This document shows, piece after piece, positions 1 to 5,842 of a stretch of 10,384 nt of DNA. A program made the position numbers and the translations under genes. Positions within the stretch are counted from its first letter, which is position 1. The number at the start of each line of letters is the position of its first letter. The notes under the pieces were generated by a model. The model was not told the origin of the DNA and searched no databases. It saw only the letters and a program-made list of their open reading frames with translations. The DNA is from Christensenella sp. UBA4247 (GTDB lineage: Bacteria > Bacillota > Clostridia > Christensenellales > CAG-1252), in the NCBI GenBank assembly GCA_002395405.1, contig DGWX01000014.1, positions 672-11,055 on the forward strand, read 5' to 3'.

Positions 1-216
1 GCCGCAGCCGGACGGGCCGAGCAGCGTTACGAATTGACCGCGCTTGATGCCGAGGCTGAGATCGTCCAAAACCGTTACTCCGTCAAAGACTTTCGTGATC
101 CCTTTGATCTCGATGATATTTTCGTTTTTCCTCTGCGAGACTTGTTCTTTTTCAGCGGGTTCCGCCGCGCTTTTTTTACTTCCGAACAAACCCCTCATTT
201 TCTCCCATGCGTTCAC
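1..216 (-). CDS. potA: Spermidine/putrescine-type ABC transporter ATP-binding protein, N-terminal part only
   Basis: Partial gene: 72 codons from a GTG start at 216, running off the low-coordinate edge. After a charged, probably flexible lead of about 30 residues, the translation reads IIEIKGITKVFDG, then VLDDLSLGIKRGQFVTLLG, and ends in GPSGCG, the first part of the Walker A motif (normally GPSGCGKTT). This is the standard N-terminus of an ABC importer ATPase of the PotA/MalK class. The protein would power import from the cytoplasmic side of a membrane permease. The GTG start is chosen because AAGGAAG lies about 8 nt upstream and it follows the regulator's stop after only 16 nt; an internal ATG six codons later (198) is an alternative. 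The polyamine assignment is inferred from the XRE-cupin regulator directly upstream, a common arrangement ahead of potABCD in clostridia. The permease and binding-protein genes are outside the window, so another substrate is possible. Confidence 0.8.
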   Translation of the reverse strand, partial: MNAWEKMRGLFGSKKSAAEPAEKEQVSQRKNENIIEIKGITKVFDGVTVLDDLSLGIKRGQFVTLLGPSGCG

Positions 217-232
217 TTTTCTTCTTCCTTAC

Positions 233-766
233 TTAAAAATTGGGCGGGCAGGAGATCCACAAAACCGTGGCTCTCTCGTCCGTAACGTTTTCGATCGAAT
301 GCTTTTTATCCGCTTTATAGTAAAAGGTTTCCCCTTTCGCAACCGTAAAGGAGCGCCGCCCCACCGTCAGCTTGATCTTTCCTTCGGCAACGAACCCGAA
401 TTCTTCGCCTTCGTGCGGCATATCGGTTTCCTTCGCGCCCTTCTCGTTCAGATGCAAAAGGATCGGCTCCATCGCGTTCTTTTGCGCAGACGGAACGAGC
501 CAAGTCGTTACGCTGTCGCCGTAATCTTTGGAAAAATAATCCTCCTCGTGGAATACGAGGGGCTCGCTTTCCTCATTTTGAAAAAACTCTCCGAGGTTGC
601 TTCCGAGTACGACGAGAATATCGCCGAGCGTATCGATAGAAGGATTCGCGAGGTCATTTTCCAGCTGACTGATAAAGCCTTTCGTCAGCTCGCAGCGATC
701 GGCAAGTTCTTCTTGCGTCAGATTGTTTTTCAGCCTGAGCGCTTTGATCTTGGTTCCGATTTCCAT
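233..766 (-). CDS. XRE-family transcriptional regulator with C-terminal cupin domain
   Basis: 177 residues. Residues about 4-60 form an XRE-type helix-turn-helix (KIKALRLKNNLTQEELA, then KGFISQLENDLANPSIDTL, the recognition-helix region). Residues about 100-172 form a small cupin barrel: PHEGEEFGFVAEGKIKLTVG at 117-136 is cupin motif 1 and GETFYYKADKKHSIEN at 145-160 is motif 2. Such regulators (PuuR-like) bind operator DNA through the HTH and are thought to sense a small ligand, often a polyamine or amino-acid derivative, in the cupin. The ATG at 766 is preferred over the in-frame ATG at 832 because AAGGAG sits 8 nt upstream and the HTH starts there at once. It is followed after 16 nt by the potA-like gene, so the two are probably co-transcribed and the regulator likely controls its own operon. 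The ligand is not visible from sequence. Length is typical for the family. Confidence 0.9.
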   Translation of the reverse strand: MEIGTKIKALRLKNNLTQEELADRCELTKGFISQLENDLANPSIDTLGDILVVLGSNLGEFFQNEESEPLVFHEEDYFSKDYGDSVTTWLVPSAQKNAMEPILLHLNEKGAKETDMPHEGEEFGFVAEGKIKLTVGRRSFTVAKGETFYYKADKKHSIENVTDERATVLWISCPPNF

Positions 767-837
767 TCCGAATGCTCCTTTTTTCTTCTGTTTGATAAAA
801 ATAAACTTGCGGTTTTGCTCTCCTAATGACACTAAAT

Positions 838-864
838 CAAAAGTTTATTTTTTCTAAACAAAAG
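838..864. promoter_or_regulatory. Candidate operator just downstream of the -10 box
   Basis: An inverted repeat GTTTA (843-847) / TAAAC (855-859) with a 7-nt centre overlaps a direct repeat CAAAAG (838-843 and 859-864). The site covers the expected transcription start region next to the TATAAT box, where a repressor would block RNA polymerase. The only candidate regulator in view is the XRE-cupin protein. The arms are short and the surroundings AT-rich, so chance is not excluded. Confidence 0.35.
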
Positions 865-866
865 CA

Positions 867-895
867 ATTATAAAGAATACCTATTGTATTGTCAA
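867..895 (-). promoter_or_regulatory. Consensus sigma-A promoter of the XRE-cupin/pot operon
   Basis: Read on the minus strand, TTGACA (890-895) and TATAAT (867-872) are separated by exactly 17 nt. Both hexamers match consensus perfectly. Transcription would start near 860, leaving a leader of about 95 nt before the ATG at 766. A perfect promoter this strong usually needs a repressor, which fits the XRE-cupin product. Confidence 0.9.
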
Positions 896-950
896 TAAAA
901 TGAAATATATTTTTTTCAGAAAAACATCCTTACGTTTCGTTTTCTTTCTC

Positions 951-1150
951 TTGGCGAAGAGATAGGGATTTGTTCTTGCTCCTCGAGCCGCAATACTTTT
1001 TAATTTTTTTTATGCGGCTTTCGGAGCAGCGGGCGCTAAGGCTTCGCCTACGCGGACCTGCGCTTTGCTTCGGTACATCCGCTAAAAACGCGCCAAGTCA
1101 AGGCGCCTTTTCTTAACGCTCTCGTTCAAATCCCTATAATTAAGTTCGCG
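951..1150 (+). repeat. Structured non-coding repeat bounded by inverted tRNA-Ser 3'-end copies
   Basis: No gene fits here. The left end (951-972) copies the antisense of the downstream tRNA-Ser 3' end with one mismatch. ATAGGGATTTG (962-972) is a perfect 11-bp inverted partner of CAAATCCCTAT (1127-1137). Between them lie strong potential hairpins: TGCTCC (977-982) plus AGCCGCA (986-992) pair with TGCGGCT (1013-1019) plus GGAGCA (1023-1028) around a 3x3 internal loop; AGGC/GCCT flanks TTC near 1039-1049; GCGCC (1090-1094) pairs with GGCGC (1102-1106). The blocks GCGCTTTG, GCTAAAAAC and TTTTCTTAACGC occur in the same order on the minus strand of the three units at 5366-5841, so this is a diverged relative in the opposite orientation. 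It could be a mobile or attachment-type DNA element or a structured RNA; the sequence alone does not decide. Confidence 0.6.
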
Positions 1151-1180
1151 TAAAAAAAGCCCGAAATATCAGGCTTTTTT
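1151..1180 (-). terminator. Intrinsic terminator of the three-gene cargo operon
   Basis: On the minus strand GCCTGATATTTCGGGC forms a 6-bp hairpin including one T-G wobble (1159-1174), followed by seven T (1152-1158). It lies 36 nt past the stop of the small membrane-protein gene. It is a diverged copy of the tRNA-Ser terminator at 5811-5840. Confidence 0.75.
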
Positions 1181-1215
1181 CTAATTGGCGGAGCGATAGT
1201 AACCAAAATTGAATT

Positions 1216-1434
1216 TTATCTGACTGTAAAGCCGATGATAAGGCTAACAATAGTAGCTATAAGCGATATTAAAGCAATAATGAGCATAATGACGTTGAAT
1301 CTTTTGGCTTTTCGCAATTCTTCTTTTTGTTCGGCGTTAATTTGTTTTAAAAGGTCCAGTTCTCCATCGATTGCGTTCATTGTTTTTTCTATGCCTTCTA
1401 CTATATTTGAAAAATCCTTATTGAAATTATTCAT
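1216..1434 (-). CDS. Small coiled-coil protein with a C-terminal membrane anchor
   Basis: 72 residues. Residues 1-45 are highly charged and heptad-like (IVEGIEKTMNAIDGELDLL, then QINAEQKEELRKAKR), suggesting a helical coiled coil. Residues about 48-69 are a continuous hydrophobic stretch (VIMLIIALISLIATIVSLII) followed by the short tail GFTVR. This predicts a single C-terminal transmembrane helix with the coiled coil probably cytoplasmic. The layout resembles small XhlA/holin-like proteins, but I cannot show homology. The gene starts 40 nt after the FRG gene stop; GAGA just upstream of the ATG gives only a weak ribosome binding site. It ends 36 nt before an intrinsic terminator, so it is probably the last gene of the cargo operon. 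Its role is unknown. In this company it could be a membrane-acting effector or an anchor for the two larger proteins, but that is inference. Confidence 0.7.
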   Translation of the reverse strand: MNNFNKDFSNIVEGIEKTMNAIDGELDLLKQINAEQKEELRKAKRFNVIMLIIALISLIATIVSLIIGFTVR

Positions 1435-1474
1435 TTTCTCTTTTCCCTATGTTTTTAATAACATACTAAATCAA

Positions 1475-2497
1475 TTAAACATATAGTGCTATTTTATTGT
1501 CCTTATCGAAAAAGCTTGGATTGTGTAATAGAAGATCATACCCATAATCATAAGCAGGGGCTGGAAACAGATTATCTTGAGTGAGTAAATGCCCTTGCCC
1601 AATCCACTGCGCTGCCCGATCAATACGTATTTTTATGATCCCTATAACACTATTTGCCATATCGTAAAGGGATAGATCCCCTTCGTGAGGTCTTTTACAA
1701 ACAACAAGTCCATGTTGTGCATGGGGGCGCAAAAAAATGGATGGCAATGCTTGTCGTAAGTCAATCTTATAATAATCACTAGAAAAAAAGATACCATTAT
1801 TAATGCGTTTCATTTTCCCTGGGACCGCAATAAGAAGTATATACTGATAAATGCTTTCCGGGTCAAAGTTATCTTTTAGTACAATATCGCCAAGAGGTAT
1901 AGATCGTTCTCTATAATGGTAATAAACATCAACTTGCTTTAATTCTTCTACTTGGTTAAGTCCCATCCACAATGCAACCCAATGATTGTCAACGATATCA
2001 ATAAATCTGGTCTTAACACCATAATGCTGTAACATGCTTTCGATCGTTAGCGATGCACTTGTATCGTCAAAGTCTTCAATTTTCATTCCGCGAGGGAAGT
2101 TGACATCATTTTTTATTTTTGAAATGATTTCTTTTAAATGTTGAAGGCGCGACGAATTTGTTCCTTCTCGAAATATAGAAGGCATTAAGCTTTTATGAAG
2201 ACGGCGTTCGCCCCTATAGTAAACATCCCCATATGAGCGATTATTGAATTTAGCATATCCAATAAGCTGGTTAAGCGCATGCACCGTTTCAACTTCATAT
2301 ACTGGAACCTTCCATCCACAGTTAAACTCATAAAATCCGCGAAAAGCAGTATCTGATACTGATAGGCTGCTTTTCATGATTTGGATATCTGTAGCGCTTA
2401 TTGCGGATGGTTTTGTTGTATAAACTTTTTTCTTTGAAGTGGTATTACTTTTTTTTGTGATGGTTGCAGACGGTTTTGATTTTTTTTCTTTTTCCAT
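1475..2497 (-). CDS. FRG-domain protein
   Basis: 340 residues. A Lys/Ser/Thr-rich, probably disordered N-terminus (1-35) precedes an FRG domain. Its hallmarks are visible: YYRG at 93-96 with the following RLHKSLMPSIFR, MLQHYGVKTRFIDI at 155-168 (the family's LQHYGxxTRxxD block), and RPHAQHGLVV at 257-266. The domain is named for the [F/Y]RG motif; its biochemical activity is not established to my knowledge, though FRG genes are frequent in variable genomic regions. The C-terminal 60 residues contain YDYGYDLLLHNPSFF and no recognised domain. No signal peptide or membrane segment is seen. The start is supported by AAGGAGA at 2504-2510, 6 nt upstream of the ATG. The gene begins 24 nt after the metallophosphoesterase stop, so co-transcription and a shared function are likely. 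The family call is firm; the function is unknown. Confidence 0.88.
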   Translation of the reverse strand: MEKEKKSKPSATITKKSNTTSKKKVYTTKPSAISATDIQIMKSSLSVSDTAFRGFYEFNCGWKVPVYEVETVHALNQLIGYAKFNNRSYGDVYYRGERRLHKSLMPSIFREGTNSSRLQHLKEIISKIKNDVNFPRGMKIEDFDDTSASLTIESMLQHYGVKTRFIDIVDNHWVALWMGLNQVEELKQVDVYYHYRERSIPLGDIVLKDNFDPESIYQYILLIAVPGKMKRINNGIFFSSDYYKIDLRQALPSIFLRPHAQHGLVVCKRPHEGDLSLYDMANSVIGIIKIRIDRAAQWIGQGHLLTQDNLFPAPAYDYGYDLLLHNPSFFDKDNKIALYV

Positions 2498-2521
2498 TTT
2501 GTATCTCCTTTTAGGGCAGTA

Positions 2522-5215
2522 TCACTTTTTGCAATTAGGACATATAGGATTCGCTTTAAAAAGCGGGGGCGTTTCTTTCCACGTATGTCCGCACAAGGTG
2601 CATCTATACTCGCTTTTCAGCTGGATGCCATTGTAGCAAAGAACTTCAATGGTTTGAGTCATTTCTGCGACTTTGGCTTTGTATTTCTGCTCTTTTTTTG
2701 ACAAGTCAGTTTTTATGATGCTTGGCTTTTGACCGGTGTTTCTGTTCGTGGATTTATTACCTGTTTTTTTCTTTCGTGGAGGGGCGGGGACTGATCGTGG
2801 ATCAATTAACCCGCTTACAATTAATCTTCCACAAGCTTCAGATGGCTCGCTAACAAATACATCACTCCACATTCGAACAATATTATATTTTGTCGTGAAT
2901 TGAAGTCCTTTTAATATCCTTGAAATCTTATACATTTCAGTGCTTTCTACGAATTGTTCTTCTTCTGAAATAGTAAGATCGTTATCTAACGTGATCAATT
3001 CTCTTTGTGTTTCACTTTCAATGCACAGCTGTTCGTATTTTTTAAACAACTTGGGACAATTTAGTTTTAACAGACTGGCAATGTTCTTGAAAACAAATTT
3101 GTTGACCATAGAAAAAGCAAAGTATGGTGTGATAGTCCCATCCAATGGATTCAAATACAAATGGTTTAAAGAGTCTATATCTACAATACACCCGTGTATC
3201 GTCCCATAACCGCCCAAACTCTTTATGGCTTTTGATACTTTCTTTTGAAATGAATCAAACCGCGACAAGAAAAGTTTTATTGATTTGGAATATGAAACGA
3301 GATTGTCATAATAGTACTCAAGCGAATCGTTTTCTGCGTGTTTGATAGATCCCCCGTTGAGTATTAGCAAATTACCTGTAGGGTTAATCATCAAGAACAT
3401 ATAGACACCCTCTCGTTTTAACATATAAAGGTGTTGGAATTCACGGTTAAGGCTTACATTCCCTTCTCTAATCCCTCGATAAAAATTAATATAATCTTCT
3501 CGAGTTATCTCGTAGATGCCATCTTTGTAGTCAGAGAACCAATCATAATCCATATTGATAGAAAGATGCTTTATATTGACATTCTTCTGCTTGTAACCTA
3601 TTTGGTTGTCGGCATAAATTCGCGTTTTACCATCGTCGAGATAATAGTTTCTATGGTTATGACCGCTTACGAAAACAAATCCGTTAGTCGGGGTGTCAAG
3701 TGCAGACCAATCTTTCATTGGCATATGAGTGAAAACAATAACATTTTTATCAAACAATGCTTTTGAAACCTTGATATAGAGCATTTCAAACTTGGCACTC
3801 TCTTTAATCTCGTTTTCTCTAGACAATACGCCACGATAAATGCCTTGATTGGCATTGAAGTCTTGATTTAATCCTGAAAAGCCTGTTCCTCCGAATATTA
3901 TCAATGATGCAGATCGTAACTTATATCTTAACTCTTCTGCTTCCATTTGTTGTAATTCTTGGAACGAGATTCTACTCGGAGAACGATAGCCTTCGTAATA
4001 GTACAAGTCATTATGGACTAGATACATATCGTGCTCGGATAATAGCTCACGATAGGTATCTTCTATATGATCCAGTTTTTCTCCGGCAAACGGCCATAAC
4101 TCATGATTGCCCAAAGTGAAAAAAATATTCGAATGAGAAAAACTGTGTTCTTGTTTGTCACAGTTGCTCAAAGAAGAAATGAAGGTTTTATATATTTCAT
4201 AATCGCTTGAAATATCGCCGCCCAACAGTTTGATTCTTGTCTTGGGTGTATCATTTATGATCGTGTTTGATATTGATCGATTAATAAACTCCTGATCTTC
4301 TAGTGTTACACAATTCGAAAGGTTATAACGATGAAGTAAATGAAGGTCTGAGATATAAGCGATTCTATCGGAATAGTCGTCATCCTCCGCCCGTTGGAGC
4401 ATATATTCACTGTTAGAAAGGCTTTCGCACGTTTCGGATTCTTCAAATTCTATCAATCCTTTTTTTGAGGACAGAGCAAGGTGCAAAGGTATTCCCAACT
4501 CTTTGGCAACCGTACTTCTAACGATTATCCCATCTATCTTTAATCCAAGCGTTTTTATGTTTGCAATGTTGTCATCGCACATTAAGAAGTCTGCATTTGT
4601 CAAATCGCCCTGCAAGTAATGAACATAGTCAGCAAAAAAATCAAAAACACGTTTGTTTTCAAGGAGTTTCTCTTCCAAAGGAGCCCATTTGTCTAATCTG
4701 TATTTGTATGTTTTGAACCACTCTTGATGGACTACAAAACTATGATCTTTATAGTATTTTTTGATGCGATAAAGCGAGAACTTCCTCGTTACAGGGAAAT
4801 CTGAAATGGTTTCATTTATGAATGAATCGAAGTTTAACAATTCAACATCGATGCCGAATTCATTTATTTCATAATTGGAAAACTTGTACCCATAATAACA
4901 TGCACTGGTGTAGATTGTCCCATTAATGTATTCGAAATACTCTTTAAAGGAGCAAAATGTGACTTTACTTTTTTTTATCTCTAAATAATCATTGTCCAAA
5001 GAACATTCATATACAAAAAACAACTGGGTTAAAACGTCAAATCCACGTTTTTCGAAAATTTGGTTGGTCAGCTTCTTTTCCTGCAAATACTTTAATACTG
5101 AAACCTGATCCCAGCGATCCAAAGAATCAAAAGGCGTTGTTCCTTTTGTTATTTTTCTCAAGAGATAAGCCCTAGGATCTCTTTTTATTCTTTTCTTTTT
5201 TTGTTTCTTTGGCAT
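2522..5215 (-). CDS. Large calcineurin-like metallophosphoesterase with C-terminal zinc ribbon
   Basis: 897 residues. The metallophosphoesterase core carries all five metal-site motifs in order: ISDLHL (D290, H292), LLGGD (D334), TLGNHE (N370, H371), VIVFTHMP (H497) and SGHNH (H519, H521). It should therefore bind two divalent metals and hydrolyse a phosphoester; the substrate (nucleotide, nucleic acid, protein) is not evident. Residues 1-285 and about 545-800 match no domain I recognise; the latter includes YLNPLDGTITPYF. A Lys/Pro-rich linker near 810-840 leads to a zinc ribbon with cysteines 872, 875, 892 and 895 (RCTLCGHTW, then PICPNCKK), likely for nucleic-acid or protein binding. The ATG at 5215 is chosen over an in-frame ATG at 5338: GGAG lies 5 nt upstream, a promoter lies at 5243-5272 between the two, and the product starts with a basic MPKKQKKKRIKR. 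It is first in the cargo operon, 24 nt ahead of the FRG gene. Confidence 0.88.
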   Translation of the reverse strand: MPKKQKKKRIKRDPRAYLLRKITKGTTPFDSLDRWDQVSVLKYLQEKKLTNQIFEKRGFDVLTQLFFVYECSLDNDYLEIKKSKVTFCSFKEYFEYINGTIYTSACYYGYKFSNYEINEFGIDVELLNFDSFINETISDFPVTRKFSLYRIKKYYKDHSFVVHQEWFKTYKYRLDKWAPLEEKLLENKRVFDFFADYVHYLQGDLTNADFLMCDDNIANIKTLGLKIDGIIVRSTVAKELGIPLHLALSSKKGLIEFEESETCESLSNSEYMLQRAEDDDYSDRIAYISDLHLLHRYNLSNCVTLEDQEFINRSISNTIINDTPKTRIKLLGGDISSDYEIYKTFISSLSNCDKQEHSFSHSNIFFTLGNHELWPFAGEKLDHIEDTYRELLSEHDMYLVHNDLYYYEGYRSPSRISFQELQQMEAEELRYKLRSASLIIFGGTGFSGLNQDFNANQGIYRGVLSRENEIKESAKFEMLYIKVSKALFDKNVIVFTHMPMKDWSALDTPTNGFVFVSGHNHRNYYLDDGKTRIYADNQIGYKQKNVNIKHLSINMDYDWFSDYKDGIYEITREDYINFYRGIREGNVSLNREFQHLYMLKREGVYMFLMINPTGNLLILNGGSIKHAENDSLEYYYDNLVSYSKSIKLFLSRFDSFQKKVSKAIKSLGGYGTIHGCIVDIDSLNHLYLNPLDGTITPYFAFSMVNKFVFKNIASLLKLNCPKLFKKYEQLCIESETQRELITLDNDLTISEEEQFVESTEMYKISRILKGLQFTTKYNIVRMWSDVFVSEPSEACGRLIVSGLIDPRSVPAPPRKKKTGNKSTNRNTGQKPSIIKTDLSKKEQKYKAKVAEMTQTIEVLCYNGIQLKSEYRCTLCGHTWKETPPLFKANPICPNCKK

Positions 5216-5242
5216 TGTTTCTCCGTTGGTTTTAGCATTTTT

Positions 5243-5272
5243 ATAATAGCATATTCGCAACACACTTATCAA
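5243..5272 (-). promoter_or_regulatory. Promoter of the metallophosphoesterase-FRG-small membrane protein operon
   Basis: On the minus strand TTGATA (5267-5272) and TATTAT (5243-5248) are separated by 18 nt. Each differs from consensus at one base. Transcription would start near 5236, giving a leader of about 20 nt. This gives the cargo its own promoter, independent of the tRNA, and argues against the upstream ATG at 5338. Confidence 0.65.
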
Positions 5273-5365
5273 TAGCATGGGAAAGATTAGAGGTATATTA
5301 TTGGGCACTGTGTTGGAACAAAAAATAACCCAAGTCAAACTTTAGGGGTTCAACTTAGGATACGC

Positions 5366-5525
5366 TTGGCGGAGAGATAGGGCGCGACGCGTTAAGAAAA
5401 CAGCACAGTGCGCTGTTTTTAGCCAAAGCGCGCGAAGAAGCTATGCTTCGAGCGTTTGAACCTTTAGGTTCGAATCCCGTCTCCGCCAAATAAAAAAGGC
5501 CCGAAATGATCGAGCTTTTTTCTAA
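5366..5525. repeat. Tandem structured unit, copy 1 of 3
   Basis: 160-nt unit without a credible gene. It starts with the antisense tRNA-Ser tail TTGGCGGAGAGATAGGG and, before its terminator, ends with a sense-orientation tRNA-like tail GGTTCGAATCCCGTCTCC plus GCCA. The ends therefore form an 11-bp inverted repeat. Inside are an 8-bp hairpin AAAACAGC/GCTGTTTT (5397-5404 and 5412-5419), a hairpin GAAGC-TAT-GCTTC near 5436-5449, and GAACC-TTTA-GGTTC near 5458-5471. The last part is a copy of the tRNA-Ser terminator followed by CTAA. Copies 1 and 2 look identical until the terminator tail. The plus strand does not fold as a tRNA: there is no recognisable D arm or anticodon arm. Confidence 0.8.
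5491..5520 (-). terminator. Terminator copy at the end of unit 1
   Basis: On the minus strand GCTCGA-TCATT-TCGGGC forms a hairpin with one T-G wobble, followed by CTTTTTT. It is derived from the tRNA-Ser terminator. The flanking A and T runs make it potentially bidirectional, though the wobble becomes a C/A mismatch on the plus strand. Confidence 0.6.
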
Positions 5526-5684
5526 TTGGCGGAGAGATAGGGCGCGACGCGTTAAGAAAACAGCACAGTGCGCTGTTTTTAGCCAAAGCGCGCGAAGAAG
5601 CTATGCTTCGAGCGTTTGAACCTTTAGGTTCGAATCCCGTCTCCGCCAAATAAAAAAGGCCCGAAATGATCGAGCCTTTTTTAT
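5526..5684. repeat. Tandem structured unit, copy 2 of 3
   Basis: 159 nt, same build as copy 1 and identical to it across the tRNA-tail start, internal hairpins and tRNA-like end. They differ only after the terminator stem, where copy 2 reads CCTTTTTTAT instead of CTTTTTTTCTAA. Near-identity implies a recent duplication or gene conversion. Confidence 0.8.
5651..5682 (-). terminator. Terminator copy at the end of unit 2
   Basis: On the minus strand GGCTCGA-TCATT-TCGGGCC pairs over 7 bp with one wobble and is followed by TTTTTT. The same wobble is present in copy 1 but not in the tRNA-proximal copy, which supports unit 1 and unit 2 sharing an ancestor. Confidence 0.65.
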
Positions 5685-5841
5685 TTGGCGGAGAGATAGG
5701 GCGCGACGCGTTAAGAAAACAGCACAGTGCGCTGTTTTTAGCCAAAGCGCGCGATGAAGCTATGCTTCGAGTGTTTGAACCTTCAGGTTCGAATCCCGTC
5801 TCAGCCAAATAAAAAGGCTCGAAATGATCGAGCCTTTTTAT
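5685..5841. repeat. Tandem structured unit, copy 3 of 3, adjoining the tRNA gene
   Basis: 157 nt. Same order of parts, with scattered changes against copies 1 and 2: GCGATGAAG for GCGAAGAAG, GAGTGTTTG for GAGCGTTTG, CTTCAGG for CTTTAGG, and CTCAGCCAAAT for CTCCGCCAAAT. The last change breaks one position of the end inverted repeat. The final part is the perfect terminator of the tRNA-Ser gene. It is the most diverged copy and lies next to the intact tRNA. Confidence 0.8.
5811..5840 (-). terminator. Intrinsic terminator of tRNA-Ser
   Basis: GGCTCGA (5816-5822) pairs perfectly with TCGAGCC (5828-5834) around a 5-nt loop, with A and T runs on both sides, so it can work in both directions. It begins only a few nucleotides after the encoded CCA of the tRNA. 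Confidence 0.85.
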
Positions 5842-5842
5842 T

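Larger units (their letters stand above)
1185..5380. mobile_element. Three-gene cassette between direct repeats of the tRNA-Ser 3' end
   Basis: The 15-nt boundary sequences are TTGGCGGAGCGATAG (1185-1199) and TTGGCGGAGAGATAG (5366-5380), differing at one base. The second is identical to the antisense 3' end of the tRNA-Ser at 5843-5932. The similarity around the left boundary extends back through the terminator: 1151-1199 aligns with 5491-5539 over about 49 nt with few differences. Direct copies of a tRNA tail on both sides of a foreign-looking segment are the usual trace of site-specific integration at a tRNA gene. Inside are three minus-strand genes with their own promoter (5243-5272) and terminator (1151-1180). 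No recombinase gene is present, so any integrase must act from elsewhere or has been lost. The cargo is visibly more AT-rich than rho, prs or the MBL gene. The boundary definition is inference. Confidence 0.5.

Noticed and set aside
44..826. A 260-codon plus-strand open frame opposite the regulator and potA
   Set aside because: It is the shadow of two well-supported minus-strand genes, with no motif and no ribosome binding site.
767..832. Start of the XRE-cupin gene at the in-frame ATG at 832
   Set aside because: It would add 22 residues not belonging to the HTH domain, has no good ribosome binding site, and the ATG at 766 has AAGGAG 8 nt upstream.
5216..5338. N-terminal extension of the metallophosphoesterase from the ATG at 5338
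   Set aside because: The segment contains the promoter at 5243-5272, lacks a ribosome binding site at 5338, and the ATG at 5215 has GGAG at proper spacing.
5366..5488. Plus-strand tRNA gene in each unit (7-bp acceptor-like ends plus a CCA tail)
   Set aside because: The ends pair and the 3' part looks like a T arm, but the T stem pairs poorly and there is no D arm or anticodon arm; the length is about 120 nt.
5366..5841. CRISPR array or integron attC array
   Set aside because: The repeats are 157-160 nt with no short repeats and unique spacers. The integron core site GTTRRRY is not found at the expected places, and no cas or integrase gene is present.
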